DNA of 64,000 nt from Limimonas halophila (GTDB lineage: Bacteria; Pseudomonadota; Alphaproteobacteria; Kiloniellales; Rhodovibrionaceae). Position 1 is the first letter of the stretch. Every line of letters begins with the position of its first letter. A program made the translations under genes and the position numbers. The stretch covers positions 1 to 64,000 of the forward strand of contig NZ_FNCE01000001.1 in NCBI RefSeq assembly GCF_900100655.1, written 5' to 3'. Shown piece by piece: positions 50,350 to 59,158 of this stretch. The notes under the pieces are model-generated. The model did no database searches. It was not told where the DNA came from and saw only the letters and a list, made by a program, of their open reading frames with translations.

Positions 50350-50919
50350 TCAGAACACCCACGCCCAGTAGCCCAAGCCCGCGCCGAAGGCGACTACAGC
50401 CATCGCCAATCCCGTGCGCAGCCAGGGCTGTTGATGGCGACGGGCCAGCCACACGGCCAAGCCGAACGCCAGCGCAAGTTCCAGCGGCTGGACGATCTCG
50501 CCGTGATGCGCCGGGTTCCAGTAGGACACGGGGCTCTGGAAGCGCCAGTCGCTCAGCGGCCAGAGGTGCGGGTAGGCGTCGCCGTGGTGCAGGGCGAAGT
50601 CGCAGCCCAGGTGCACCAGCCCCGCCAGCACGAACGCGATCAGCCAGCCGCGCCGCAGCCACAGCGCGAGCAGGCCCAGCGCGCCCCAGACCACCACCGA
50701 ATTGCTCACCGCCAGCGGGATCTGCCAGCCGGGCGTCCAGTACAGCTCGTCGAAGATGACGCCGTCGGGCACGCCCTGGACGAGTTTCGCCCAGCCGAAC
50801 AACACGAACAGCGCGGCGTCTGGGGCGAACGCCCCCGCCAGCGCCCCGAGGTTCCGTCCGTCGTCGCGCACGCGCCCGGCCACGGCCAGCCCGACCAGCA
50901 GGTGCGTGGGCGTGTTCAC
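50350..50919 (-). CDS. Membrane metal-dependent hydrolase (YdjM/DUF457-like)
   Basis: A 189-residue integral membrane protein with about four to five helices. 'MNTPTHLLVGLAVAG' and 'GLVHLGCDFALHHGDAYPHL' carry the histidine/aspartate pattern of the LexA-binding inner-membrane hydrolase group. Substrate unknown; annotation of some homologues as cobalamin-related is doubtful. It ends only six bases from the mutY stop, convergently. Confidence 0.75.
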   Translation of the reverse strand: MNTPTHLLVGLAVAGRVRDDGRNLGALAGAFAPDAALFVLFGWAKLVQGVPDGVIFDELYWTPGWQIPLAVSNSVVVWGALGLLALWLRRGWLIAFVLAGLVHLGCDFALHHGDAYPHLWPLSDWRFQSPVSYWNPAHHGEIVQPLELALAFGLAVWLARRHQQPWLRTGLAMAVVAFGAGLGYWAWVF

Positions 50920-50923
50920 CGGC

Positions 50924-53900
50924 CTACGCCCCCAGGGCCCCGCGCAGCCGTGCCGCGCCCGCGCGCAGGGCGGCGGCCGTGCGCTCGCCCAGCACCAGCA
51001 GCGCGGGGGTGAACACCAGCGTCAGCACCGTGGCGAAGGTCAGCCCGCCCGCGATGGCGGCGGCGAGCTGCGTCCACCACTGCGTCGAGGGCGCGCCGAA
51101 GGCCAGCTCGCGGCCGATCAGGTCGACGTTGAGCGCCAGCACCATGGGCAGCAGGCCGAGCACGGTGGTCACCGTGGTCAACAGCACGGGCCGAAGGCGT
51201 TGTGCACCCGTACGCAGCGCGGCTTCCACGGCGTCGAGCCCGGCGCGGCGGCGCAGGTCGTTGTAGGTGTCGATCAGCACGATGTTGTTGTTCACCACGA
51301 TGCCCGCGAGCGCGATCACCCCGATGCCGGCCATCACGACGCCGAAAGGTTCGCCGCGGATCAAGAGCCCGATGAGCACGCCGCCGGTGGACAGCACGAT
51401 GGCGCTCATCACCAGCAGCGCCTGGTAGATCGAGTTGAACTGCGTCACCAGCAGGATGAACATCAGGAAGACGGCGACGGCGAAGGCCATCACCAGGAAA
51501 TTCATCGTTTCCTGGATGTCCTCGTTCTCGCCCTTGAAGGCGACCTCGACGCCCGGCGGCAGCTCGGCGTCGGCCAGCGCGGCCTGGAGGCGCTTGACCT
51601 GGGTGTCCACCAGCCGCCCTTGGGCGACGTCCGTGCCGATCTCGATGACGCGCTCGGCGTCCACGCGCTCGATCGTGCCCGTCTTGGGCGCGGGTTGCAG
51701 CTCGATGAAGTTGGTGATGGGAATCTGGCCCAGCGCGGTGGGCACCTTGAGCTGGTCGAGCTGGTCCAGGCTGCGCTCGCCGAAGGGGTAGCGCACCCGG
51801 ATGTCGACCTCCTCGTCGGTGTCGTCGGGCTGGTACTCGGCCACGCGCACGCCGTTGGTCACCATCTGCACGGCTTGGCCGAGCTGTGTCACGTCGGCGC
51901 CGAAGCGCGCGGCCTGCCCGCGATCCAGCGCCAGGCGCCACTCCACGCCGGGCGGCGAGCGCGAGTCCGAGACGTCCACGAAGCCGCCCAGATCGCGCAT
52001 GATCGCGCGGATGCGCTCGGTCGCGGGGGCGAGATCGTCGCGTTCGGCGGCCGTTACCTCCATCTGGATGGGCTTGCCCTGGCCCGGGCCGGGCTGGGCC
52101 TCGCGGACCTGCACCTTGATGCCGGGGATGCCGGCGATCTGCTCGCGGATGTCGCCCAGGACCGCGTCGGCCGGCGGGCGCAGCTGCCAGTCCGCGAACT
52201 CCAGCTGGATGAAGCCGACGGCGTCCTGGGGCAGGTTCTGCAGCCGCTGCGTTTCCCCGATCGAGCGCGCGTACACCATGTCGATCGCCGGCTCGTCGAG
52301 CACGTGGCGCTCGACCGCGCGCACTAGGCGGTCGCGTTCGTGGATCGACAGGTTGCCGCGCGCCTGCACCTGGATCTGTGCGAACTCGGGCTCGACGTCG
52401 GGGAACAGCTCGATCCCGCGGCCCAGCTTGGCGTACGCCGCGTACGCGGCGATGACCACGGCCAGCACGGCCACAAGGGTCACGAGCGCGTGGCGTGTAC
52501 ACCAGCGCAGCAGGCGCACGTACACCCCGCTCATGCCACGCAGATCGGCGAGGTTGCCGCCCTCGGCGGCGGCGAGCGCCTGGGCGTCGGTGGCCGTGCC
52601 GCGCTGGCCGCCGAGCACGCCGCCCAGCACCGGCACGACGATCAGTGCCATCGCCAGCGAGGCCGTCAGCGTCAGGATCACGCTGATGGGCAGGTACTGC
52701 ATGAACTCGCCGACGATGCCCGGCCACCACAGCAGCGGGAAGAACACCGCCAGCGTCGTCGCCACGCCCGAGGTGATGGGCCAGAACATGCGCTTGGCCG
52801 CGCGCGAATAGGACTCGCGCTGGCCATAGCCCTCGCCGCGGTTCCGGTCGGCCAGCTCGGCGACGACGATGGCGCCGTCCACGAGGATGCCGACGACCAT
52901 GATGAGGCTGAACAGGACGACGATGTTCAGCGTGAAGCCCATCATGTCGATGGCCAGGATGCCGGTGAGGAAGGCGCCGGGGATGGCCAGCCCCACCAGC
53001 AGCGAGGAGCGCGGGCCCAGCGCCGCCACGACCACGATCATCACCAGCACCACGGCGGTGACGACGTTGTTCTCCAGGTCGCCGAGCATCGAGCGCACGC
53101 GCTCGGACTTGTCCTGGGTGTAGGAAACGCGCACGCCCTCGGGCCAGCGCTCCTGGCTGCGCTCCACCACCGCGCGCGCGTTTTCCACGGTTTCGATGAT
53201 GTTGGCGCCGACGCGCTTGGTGATCTCCAGCGCCACGGCGGGCTGGCCGTCGGCGCGGGCGAAGCCCGTGGGGTCCTTGTAGGTGCGCCGGACGGTGGCG
53301 ATGTCGCGGATGGTGACGACGCGGTCGCCGTCCACCGTCAGCGGCAGGGTGAGAACGTCGCTGACGTCCTCCACCAGCCCCGGCACCTTGATGACCATGC
53401 GGCCCGTGCCGGTGTCGATGTCGCCGGCCGCGACCAACCGGTTGTTGTTCTGCACGCGCCGGAGGATTTCGTCGTAGGAGAGGTCGTAGGTCTGCATGAC
53501 CGTGGGGTCCACGATCACCTCGGCCACGTCCTCGCGGTCGCCCGCGATCTCCACCTCCAGCACGCCTTCCAGGCTTTCCAGGCGGTCCTTGGTGTCGCGG
53601 GCCAGCTCCAGCAGCGTGCGTTCGGGCACGCCCCCCGAGAGCACCGCCGTCAGCACCGGGAAGAGCGCGACGTTAACCTCGCGGATGACGGGCTCTTCCG
53701 CATCGGGCGGCAGCTCTGCCTTGGCGATGTCGACCTTTTCGCGCACGTCCTGCAACGCCTGATCGCTGTCGAAGCTGGCCTCGAACTCCAGCGTCAGCGA
53801 GGCGTAGCCCTGCGCCGCCTGCGCGCTCAGCTCGTCGAGGCCCTCGATCCCTTGAAGCTCCTGCTCCATGGGGCGGATGAGCAGGCGCTCGGCGTCCTCC

Positions 53901-54070
53901 GGCGAGATGCCCTCGTGCAGGATGGAGACGTGGATCGTCGGGATGGTGACGTCCGGCTCCGCCTCCTTGGGAATGCTGACGTAGGCGTAGGCGCCCGCGG
54001 CCACCAGCGCGGCGAACACCAGCAGCACGGTTCGGGTGTGGGCGAAGGCGGCGTCGATCAGCGCGCGCAT
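50924..54070 (-). CDS. RND efflux permease, AcrB/HAE1 family
   Basis: A 1048-residue inner-membrane pump subunit with the usual 12 helices and two large periplasmic loops. The transmembrane proton-relay sites look altered: the block aligned to AcrB D407-D408 reads 'ILVDGAIVV' (second Asp replaced by Gly), and the block aligned to K940 reads 'GIVVNNNIVLID' (Lys replaced by Asn); the 'RLRPVLLTT' Arg is kept. It follows the adaptor gene at 15 bases, so the pair is an operon with PadR first. No TolC-type gene is seen. Confidence 0.93.
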   Translation of the reverse strand: MRALIDAAFAHTRTVLLVFAALVAAGAYAYVSIPKEAEPDVTIPTIHVSILHEGISPEDAERLLIRPMEQELQGIEGLDELSAQAAQGYASLTLEFEASFDSDQALQDVREKVDIAKAELPPDAEEPVIREVNVALFPVLTAVLSGGVPERTLLELARDTKDRLESLEGVLEVEIAGDREDVAEVIVDPTVMQTYDLSYDEILRRVQNNNRLVAAGDIDTGTGRMVIKVPGLVEDVSDVLTLPLTVDGDRVVTIRDIATVRRTYKDPTGFARADGQPAVALEITKRVGANIIETVENARAVVERSQERWPEGVRVSYTQDKSERVRSMLGDLENNVVTAVVLVMIVVVAALGPRSSLLVGLAIPGAFLTGILAIDMMGFTLNIVVLFSLIMVVGILVDGAIVVAELADRNRGEGYGQRESYSRAAKRMFWPITSGVATTLAVFFPLLWWPGIVGEFMQYLPISVILTLTASLAMALIVVPVLGGVLGGQRGTATDAQALAAAEGGNLADLRGMSGVYVRLLRWCTRHALVTLVAVLAVVIAAYAAYAKLGRGIELFPDVEPEFAQIQVQARGNLSIHERDRLVRAVERHVLDEPAIDMVYARSIGETQRLQNLPQDAVGFIQLEFADWQLRPPADAVLGDIREQIAGIPGIKVQVREAQPGPGQGKPIQMEVTAAERDDLAPATERIRAIMRDLGGFVDVSDSRSPPGVEWRLALDRGQAARFGADVTQLGQAVQMVTNGVRVAEYQPDDTDEEVDIRVRYPFGERSLDQLDQLKVPTALGQIPITNFIELQPAPKTGTIERVDAERVIEIGTDVAQGRLVDTQVKRLQAALADAELPPGVEVAFKGENEDIQETMNFLVMAFAVAVFLMFILLVTQFNSIYQALLVMSAIVLSTGGVLIGLLIRGEPFGVVMAGIGVIALAGIVVNNNIVLIDTYNDLRRRAGLDAVEAALRTGAQRLRPVLLTTVTTVLGLLPMVLALNVDLIGRELAFGAPSTQWWTQLAAAIAGGLTFATVLTLVFTPALLVLGERTAAALRAGAARLRGALGA

Positions 54071-54085
54071 GGCTCGGCCTCCGGC

Positions 54086-55231
54086 TCAGCCCTGCGGATC
54101 GCTGCCGAGGCCGCGCGCGGCCGGCGGAACCGGCACGGCGCCGTCGCTGGGCACGGCGTCGGGGCTGTCGGCGGGGACGACCTCGACCCGCTCGCCGTCG
54201 CGCACGAAGCCCTGGCCGACGGTGATGACGCGGGCTTCCTCGGGCAGGCCGACGACCCAGGCGCCGTCGGTTTCCGCGCGCACGATCTCCACGGGGTTGA
54301 AGGCGACGGTGTCCTCGCCGGTGACCGTCTTCACGCCCAGTTCGCCGGCGGTGTTGAGGCTGAGGATGGCGGGGGAGATGCGGTGCGCCCGCTCGGTCCC
54401 GATGGGCACGCGCACCTCGGCGCTCATGCCGGCGCGGAAGGCGTTGTCGTCGTTGGGAACCTGGACCTCGACGCGGTAGGTGCGCGTCTGGCTGTTGGCC
54501 GAGGCGGCGACGAAGCTGACCACGCCCTGCGCGCTGTCGCCGGTGATGAACGCGACCTCCACCGGCGTGCCGACCTCCACGCTGCGGATTTTCTGCTGCG
54601 GGACGTGGATCACCACCTCAAGCGGGGTGGAATCGATGATGCGGGCGACCTCGCCGCCGCTGCTGACGAGCTGGCCCATCTCCACCGGGCGCTCGGCCAG
54701 CATGCCGCCGAAGGGCGCCTCGATCGTGGTGTCGGCGATTTCCTCGCGGATCGCGGCGAGGCGCGCCCGCGCGGCGGCGAGCGCGGCTTCGGCCTCCTTG
54801 CGGCGGTTCTTGGACTGGAAGCCGCGCGCTTCGAGTTGCTGGGCGGCCTGGTACTCGCTCTCGCGCTGGGCGACCAGCGCTTTGGCCTCCTCCAGGCGGG
54901 CGCGGCGGTCCTTCATGGCCAGCCGGGCCAGCAGCTCGCCCTCGGCGACGCGCGTGCCCTTTTCCACGGGCAGCTCGACCGCGCGGCCCGAGGTTTCCGC
55001 GCGCACGGTCACGGTGCGGTGTGGCTCCGCCTCGCCCTCGATCACGATGCGGCGGGTGACGGGCTCGGCGGTCATCGTCCGCACCTGCACGCGCGTCGCG
55101 TCGGTTTCGGCGTCCTCGGCCGGCGCGGTGGTCGCCGAGCCGTCGGTCTTGTCGGCGCGCAGCAGCCCGCTCGCCATCCAGCCGGCGAGGGCGAGCGTGA
55201 GCAGGGCGGCGAGGACGAGCGGCCGTTTCAT
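54086..55231 (-). CDS. RND periplasmic adaptor (membrane fusion protein)
   Basis: A 381-residue adaptor linking the inner-membrane pump to an outer-membrane channel. A membrane anchor/signal-like N-terminus (residues 4-22) is followed by a lipoyl half ('VTVRAETSGRAVELPVEKGT'), an alpha-hairpin coiled coil (about 115-165), the second lipoyl half ('IEAPFGGMLAERPVEMGQLV') and beta-barrel domains. Its ATG overlaps the PadR stop (ATGA), so the regulator, adaptor and permease genes are coupled. Confidence 0.92.
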   Translation of the reverse strand: MKRPLVLAALLTLALAGWMASGLLRADKTDGSATTAPAEDAETDATRVQVRTMTAEPVTRRIVIEGEAEPHRTVTVRAETSGRAVELPVEKGTRVAEGELLARLAMKDRRARLEEAKALVAQRESEYQAAQQLEARGFQSKNRRKEAEAALAAARARLAAIREEIADTTIEAPFGGMLAERPVEMGQLVSSGGEVARIIDSTPLEVVIHVPQQKIRSVEVGTPVEVAFITGDSAQGVVSFVAASANSQTRTYRVEVQVPNDDNAFRAGMSAEVRVPIGTERAHRISPAILSLNTAGELGVKTVTGEDTVAFNPVEIVRAETDGAWVVGLPEEARVITVGQGFVRDGERVEVVPADSPDAVPSDGAVPVPPAARGLGSDPQG

Positions 55232-55779
55232 TCCGCGGCGTCCTCCGGCCGGGGGGCCGCCGGGTGTTCCAGCATGTGACGGTTCTCGCGGATGTAGGCG
55301 CAGGCGGCCGAGAGCACGGTGATGCCGAAGCCGGCGGCGAAGCGCATGCCCGCGGGCATGTCGTGGCCGTGGCCGTCGGCGAGCCAGGCCCGGCAGGTGG
55401 CGATGCGGGTTTCGAAGTCCTCCAGCTGCTGGTCCAGCGTCGCCACCAGCTTGTCCTGGGGCAGGAGGTGGCCGAAGAAGACCAGCGCGATGAAGTCGGA
55501 GCGCACGTCGTGGCGCGGCGGCGTGGCGACCAGCGCGTCCGTCAGCGCCCGCCGCCCGGCGTCCGTGATGCTGTAGACCTTGCGCGCCGGGCGGTCTTCC
55601 TGCTCGACGCGCGTGCAGGTGACGAGCCCCTCCGCGTTGAGGTCGCGCAGGGCCGGGTAGATCGCCGCCTGGCTGACCGCCATGAAGTGCTTGAAGCTGC
55701 GCTCGAAGCGCTTGGTGATGTCGTAGCCCGTGGCGTCGCCCAGGGTGAGGACGCCCAGGCACAGGGTGCGCGTGTTCAT
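55228..55779 (-). CDS. PadR family transcriptional regulator
   Basis: A 183-residue winged-helix regulator. The DNA-binding part is 'LTLGDATGYDITKRFERSFK' and 'AIYPALRDLNAEGLVTCTRV' (about residues 10-66), followed by the wing and a C-terminal dimerisation helix (VTQ/Vir-like). It is the first gene of the RND efflux operon. A near-perfect palindrome matching the PadR ATGT...ACAT pattern lies 58-80 bases upstream, so it likely represses its own operon until an inducer arrives. Confidence 0.92.
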   Translation of the reverse strand: MNTRTLCLGVLTLGDATGYDITKRFERSFKHFMAVSQAAIYPALRDLNAEGLVTCTRVEQEDRPARKVYSITDAGRRALTDALVATPPRHDVRSDFIALVFFGHLLPQDKLVATLDQQLEDFETRIATCRAWLADGHGHDMPAGMRFAAGFGITVLSAACAYIRENRHMLEHPAAPRPEDAAE

Positions 55780-55836
55780 CGCCGTGCCGCCGCTTCGCCG
55801 CCCGCCACCGCCGGGCGGCGATGGTGTGGCAGCCTG

Positions 55837-55859
55837 CCATATGTCAGGCTGACATATGG
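55837..55859. promoter_or_regulatory. PadR operator palindrome
   Basis: Perfect inverted repeat CCATATGTCA-GGC-TGACATATGG with ATGT/ACAT arms, the signature of PadR sites, in the promoter of the padR-adaptor-permease operon and facing the divergent trxB side. Confidence 0.75.
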
Positions 55860-56016
55860 CGAACGCCGCTCGGCGTCAACGCGGCCGTGCTGCGACCGTG
55901 AGGCGCATCCGCATGATCCGGCGTGCGTTGCGCACGCGTCCGCGCACACCTATCTTCCAGCCGGCCACCCACGACGGAATCCCGCGTGCCACGGGCACGC
56001 ACAACGGAGAGACACG

Positions 56017-56985
56017 ATGGCGTCCGAGCGGCACACCAGGGTTCTCATCATCGGCGCCGGGCCGGCCGGCTACACCGCCGCGATCTACGCGGCGCGCGCG
56101 AACCTGCAGCCCGTGCTGGTGCAAGGCATGCAGCCCGGCGGCCAGATGTCGATCACGACGGACGTGGAGAACTATCCCGGTTTCGCCGACCCCATCCAGG
56201 GCCCGTGGCTGATGCAGCAGATGGAGCAGCAGGCCCGCAACGTCGGCACCGAGATCATCTTCGACACGATCACCGACGTGGATGTCTCGCAGCGGCCGGT
56301 GCGCGCCGAGGGCGATTCCGGCACGACCTACTGGGGCGAGACCCTGGTGATCGCCACGGGCGCGCAGGCGCGCTGGCTGGGGCTGGAGAGCGAGTCCAAG
56401 TACCAGGGCTTCGGCGTTTCCGCCTGCGCCACCTGCGACGGCTTCTTCTACAAGGGCCAGCACGTCGCCGTGGTCGGCGGCGGCAACACCGCGGCCGAAG
56501 AGGCGCTCTTCCTCACCAACTTCGCGGAAAAGGTGACGCTGATCCATCGGCGCGACCAGCTTCGCGCCGAGCACATCATGCAGCAGCGCCTGTTCCACAA
56601 CGACAAGATCGCGTTCTGCTGGAACCATGTCGTCGATGAGGTGTTGGGTCGGGACAACCCGCCGGGCGTAACCGGCGTGCGCGTCAAGCACGTCCACACC
56701 GGCGAGACGCAGGACCTGCCGGTGGCGGGGCTCTTCGTCGCCATCGGCCACGACCCGGCGACACGCCTGTTCCAGGGCAAGCTCGACATGGACGACGAGG
56801 GCTACATCCTCACCGCGCCGGATTCGACGAAGACGAACGTGCCCGGCGTCTTCGCGGCCGGCGACGTTCGCGATAAGGTGTACCGGCAGGCGGTTACGGC
56901 GGCGGGCATGGGCTGCATGGCCGCGCTGGAGGCCGAGCGCTTCCTGGCCGAGCAGGCCGTCGCCGAGCTGGAAGCCGCGGAGTAG
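56017..56985 (+). CDS. trxB: Thioredoxin reductase
   Basis: A 322-residue FAD/NADPH flavoenzyme that reduces thioredoxin. The FAD motif is 'LIIGAGPAGYTAA' (10-22), the redox site is 'SACATCDGFF' with Cys137 and Cys140, and 'VVGGGNTAAEEALFL' binds NADPH. 'GVFAAGDVRDKVYRQAVTAA' is the C-terminal FAD block. Normal length. The ATG follows GGAGAGACACG. Confidence 0.97.
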   Translation: MASERHTRVLIIGAGPAGYTAAIYAARANLQPVLVQGMQPGGQMSITTDVENYPGFADPIQGPWLMQQMEQQARNVGTEIIFDTITDVDVSQRPVRAEGDSGTTYWGETLVIATGAQARWLGLESESKYQGFGVSACATCDGFFYKGQHVAVVGGGNTAAEEALFLTNFAEKVTLIHRRDQLRAEHIMQQRLFHNDKIAFCWNHVVDEVLGRDNPPGVTGVRVKHVHTGETQDLPVAGLFVAIGHDPATRLFQGKLDMDDEGYILTAPDSTKTNVPGVFAAGDVRDKVYRQAVTAAGMGCMAALEAERFLAEQAVAELEAAE

Positions 56986-57012
56986 GGTGAGACAGAGGCA
57001 CGGACACGGCTC

Positions 57013-58008
57013 ATGCCCAGATCGGGACAGGCGAAGACACGCGGATCGCGCGCGGCCGGTGGCGGCGAGGCGGCGGCGCAGGGCCAGCGTGGGCAGATCG
57101 GCCCCAGCCCGACGCTGATGGACTGGGACAAGCTGCGCGTGTTTCACGCCGTGGCCGAGGCCGGCAGCTTCACCCACGCCGGCGATCTGCTGAACCTCAG
57201 CCAGTCGGCGGTCAGCCGCCAGATTTCCGGGCTTGAGGAGTCCCTGCGCGTGCCGCTCTTCCACCGGCACGCGCGCGGACTCATCCTCACCGAGCAGGGC
57301 GAGCTGCTCTACCGGACGGCGCACGACGTCTTCGGCAAGCTCGCCATGACCGAGGCGCAGATTCGGGAGAGCAAGGACCGCCCGCGCGGGCCGCTGCGCA
57401 TCACCACCACGGTCGCTTTCGGCTCCACCTGGCTGGCCGGGCGCATGCGTGAGTTCCTGGATCTGTACCCGGACATCGAGACGCACCTGCTGCTCGTCGA
57501 CCGCGAGCTGGACCTGTCCATGCGCGAGGCGGACGTGGCCGTGCGCCTGTCGCCGCCGCGCCAGGGCGACCTGATCCAGCGCCACCTGCTGACGGTGCAC
57601 ATGCAGCTTTACGCCTCGCCGGCCTACATCCAGCGCAACGGCATGCCGCGCAACGCCGAGGATCTGGATAACCACCGCATCGTCGTCTACGGCGACGAGT
57701 TGCGGCCGCCGGTGCCGGACATCAACTGGCCCCTGCGGGCGGGGCGCAGCGACGGCAACCTGCGCCGGCCCTGCATGACGGTGAACAACATCTACGGCAT
57801 CATGCAGGCCATCGAGGACGGCGTGGGCATCGGCTCGCTGCCCGAATACATGGTTCAGGGCTCCAGCGACTTCGTGCAGGTGCTGCCCGAGCTGGAGGGG
57901 CCGCAGCTCGACGCCTATTTCGTCTATCCCGAGGAGATGCGCAACTCCAAGCGCATCCAGGTGTTCCGCGACTTCCTGCTGCGCCAGGTCGCCCGCTCGC
58001 GATTCTGA
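57013..58008 (+). CDS. LysR family transcriptional regulator
   Basis: A 331-residue regulator. The winged helix-turn-helix is 'FHAVAEAGSFTHAGDLLNLSQSAVSRQISGLEE' in parts (start near residue 44), followed by an effector-binding periplasmic-protein-like domain. A low-complexity N-terminal extension of about 35 residues precedes it; ATG 57118 would remove that extension and may be the true start. Effector unknown. It follows trxB by 27 bases, so the two may be cotranscribed. Confidence 0.88.
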   Translation: MPRSGQAKTRGSRAAGGGEAAAQGQRGQIGPSPTLMDWDKLRVFHAVAEAGSFTHAGDLLNLSQSAVSRQISGLEESLRVPLFHRHARGLILTEQGELLYRTAHDVFGKLAMTEAQIRESKDRPRGPLRITTTVAFGSTWLAGRMREFLDLYPDIETHLLLVDRELDLSMREADVAVRLSPPRQGDLIQRHLLTVHMQLYASPAYIQRNGMPRNAEDLDNHRIVVYGDELRPPVPDINWPLRAGRSDGNLRRPCMTVNNIYGIMQAIEDGVGIGSLPEYMVQGSSDFVQVLPELEGPQLDAYFVYPEEMRNSKRIQVFRDFLLRQVARSRF

Positions 58009-58232
58009 CGTCGCCGCAGGGGTGTCAGTGCTCGGGCGGCCGGGCTGGACACTGGCCGGCGCCGACATCCCGCCGGATCGCTCGACAAGCCGCTAGCGCA
58101 CGTGTGAGCCTCGTGTTACAGTCCCCGATCTTCCGCGGCGCTCGGGCCTGCGAAGCCCGGCGACGGCGGGATTTTTTGGGCGACAAAGCACGCACGGGTT
58201 GTGGGTGCGGCGCGGCAAGCTATGCGGCGCTT
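58009..58232. other. LysR downstream region
   Basis: No gene seen. A hairpin CGGGC / GCCCG (58143-58159) with a T-run at 58172-58177 could end the LysR transcript, but spacing is not canonical. A possible promoter (TTGTGG at 58199, TATGCG at 58221) leads to the small RNA candidate. Confidence 0.4.
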
Positions 58233-58452
58233 TCATAGCACCCGTGAAACAATCCCTCTTCTCTCAGAAGCGCAAAACCATATTTTCCCGGTCAGACATC
58301 GGTGCGCGGCAGCGATGGTGCGAACGGTCCGGTGCGGAGCCGGTTCCGGTTCCGGGTTTAGCCCGGGAAGGGCCTTCGGGTCCTACGTCTCCCAGACGTG
58401 AAGCCTCCCTGTTCAACTTGCCGCCAGATCACCCGATCTGGCGGCTTTTTTT
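58233..58452 (+). ncRNA. Candidate structured small RNA (family unassigned)
   Basis: A free-standing transcription-unit-like stretch with no open coding gene. Plus-strand hairpins in series: CTTCT/AGAAG, CATCG/CGATG, a long GAAC...GTTC stem, CCGGG/CCCGG, AGGGCC-TTCG-GGTCCT and ACGTCT-CCC-AGACGT. It finishes in a textbook terminator: stem CCGCCAGATC (58421-58430) / GATCTGGCGG (58435-58444) plus seven T. The next gene is on the other strand, so it is no leader. 6S RNA was considered but not proven. The 5' end is a guess. Confidence 0.55.
58421..58452 (+). terminator. Rho-independent terminator of the small RNA
   Basis: Perfect 10-bp stem, ACCC loop and seven T residues. The strongest terminator in the window. 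Confidence 0.9.
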
Positions 58453-58581
58453 GTCCGCATGCCGCACCACGCCGCTGGGCGCGGACCGCTGGGCTGTCCG
58501 GGACTGTCTGTCTGCTGAAAAGCGACGCGCCGCCGAATGCGCGTGCCCTGTCGCCCGGCGCGGGAAGGACAGGGAGCGAAA

Positions 58582-58612
58582 GCGCGCGCCGGTGGAACGG
58601 GCCGGCGCGCGC
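58582..58612. terminator. Inverted repeat after the small hypothetical gene
   Basis: Perfect 11-bp stem GCGCGCGCCGG / CCGGCGCGCGC with a nine-base loop. On the minus strand it is followed by TTTCGCT, so it could terminate the small gene that stops at 58621. Confidence 0.5.
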
Positions 58613-58620
58613 AAAAAACG

Positions 58621-58899
58621 TCAGCTGTCGTTGGCCTGCTCGTCGCCGGTCTCGGCGTCGCCGGCCTCGCCGTTGCCGCCGGACTCCTGGCGCGTGAAGG
58701 CGCCGTTGCGGATCTTGTCCGGCAGGGATTCGACGATGTTGGCGGTGGCTTCCTCGCCGTAGTCGCTGACGAAGTTGGTCACCGCGGCGGAGAGCGTGAC
58801 GAGCTTCACGACCTCGGAGGAGGCGCCCTCGTCGATGGCGCTCTGCATGGCTTCCAGGATGCGTTGCGCGGCGAGGTCGCGCTGCTGATGTTCGTCCAT
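58621..58899 (-). CDS. Small acidic hypothetical protein
   Basis: A 92-residue soluble protein starting 'MDEHQQRDLAAQRILEAMQS'. It is helix-rich, with a Gly/Asp/Glu-rich C-terminal tail. No family is recognised. Its ATG 58899 lacks a clear ribosome-binding site. The small RNA candidate lies on the opposite strand beyond its stop. Confidence 0.55.
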   Translation of the reverse strand: MDEHQQRDLAAQRILEAMQSAIDEGASSEVVKLVTLSAAVTNFVSDYGEEATANIVESLPDKIRNGAFTRQESGGNGEAGDAETGDEQANDS

Positions 58900-59000
58900 G
58901 AGGCTTCGATCCTTGCGCTGATGGCTGCGAGAGAAGAGCGCGATGGGACGACGCGGGATCAGCCGACGCGCCGCATCGCGCTCTTGTCGTTCATGTGCGG

Positions 59001-59045
59001 GCATGATGGCTGAGCCCGGATCCGTCCGATCCGGGCTCATCATGC
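59001..59045 (-). terminator. Long hairpin downstream of tonB
   Basis: A 12-bp perfect stem TGAGCCCGGATC / GATCCGGGCTCA, extended by GCATGA / TCATGC across a four-base bulge. It is downstream of tonB on the minus strand, with no U-tract. A perfect 16-bp palindrome GAGCGTTCGAACGCTC (59145-59160) also overlaps the tonB stop. Confidence 0.5.
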
Positions 59046-59158
59046 CCTGCGGTTCGCCGCCGCGCCCCGCGTACACCGTGTGCGGCCGGGCGGTCGGTGT
59101 GGGCTGTCAGGGGCATGTGGGATCGCGCCGCGCGCGTCAAGCGCGAGCGTTCGAACGC

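Noticed and set aside
58233-58452. Assignment of the small RNA to 6S, SRP or tmRNA
   Set aside because: No conserved 4.5S tip (GGUCAGGUCCGGAAGG), no tmRNA ends, and 6S closing-stem pairing could not be shown. It is left unassigned.
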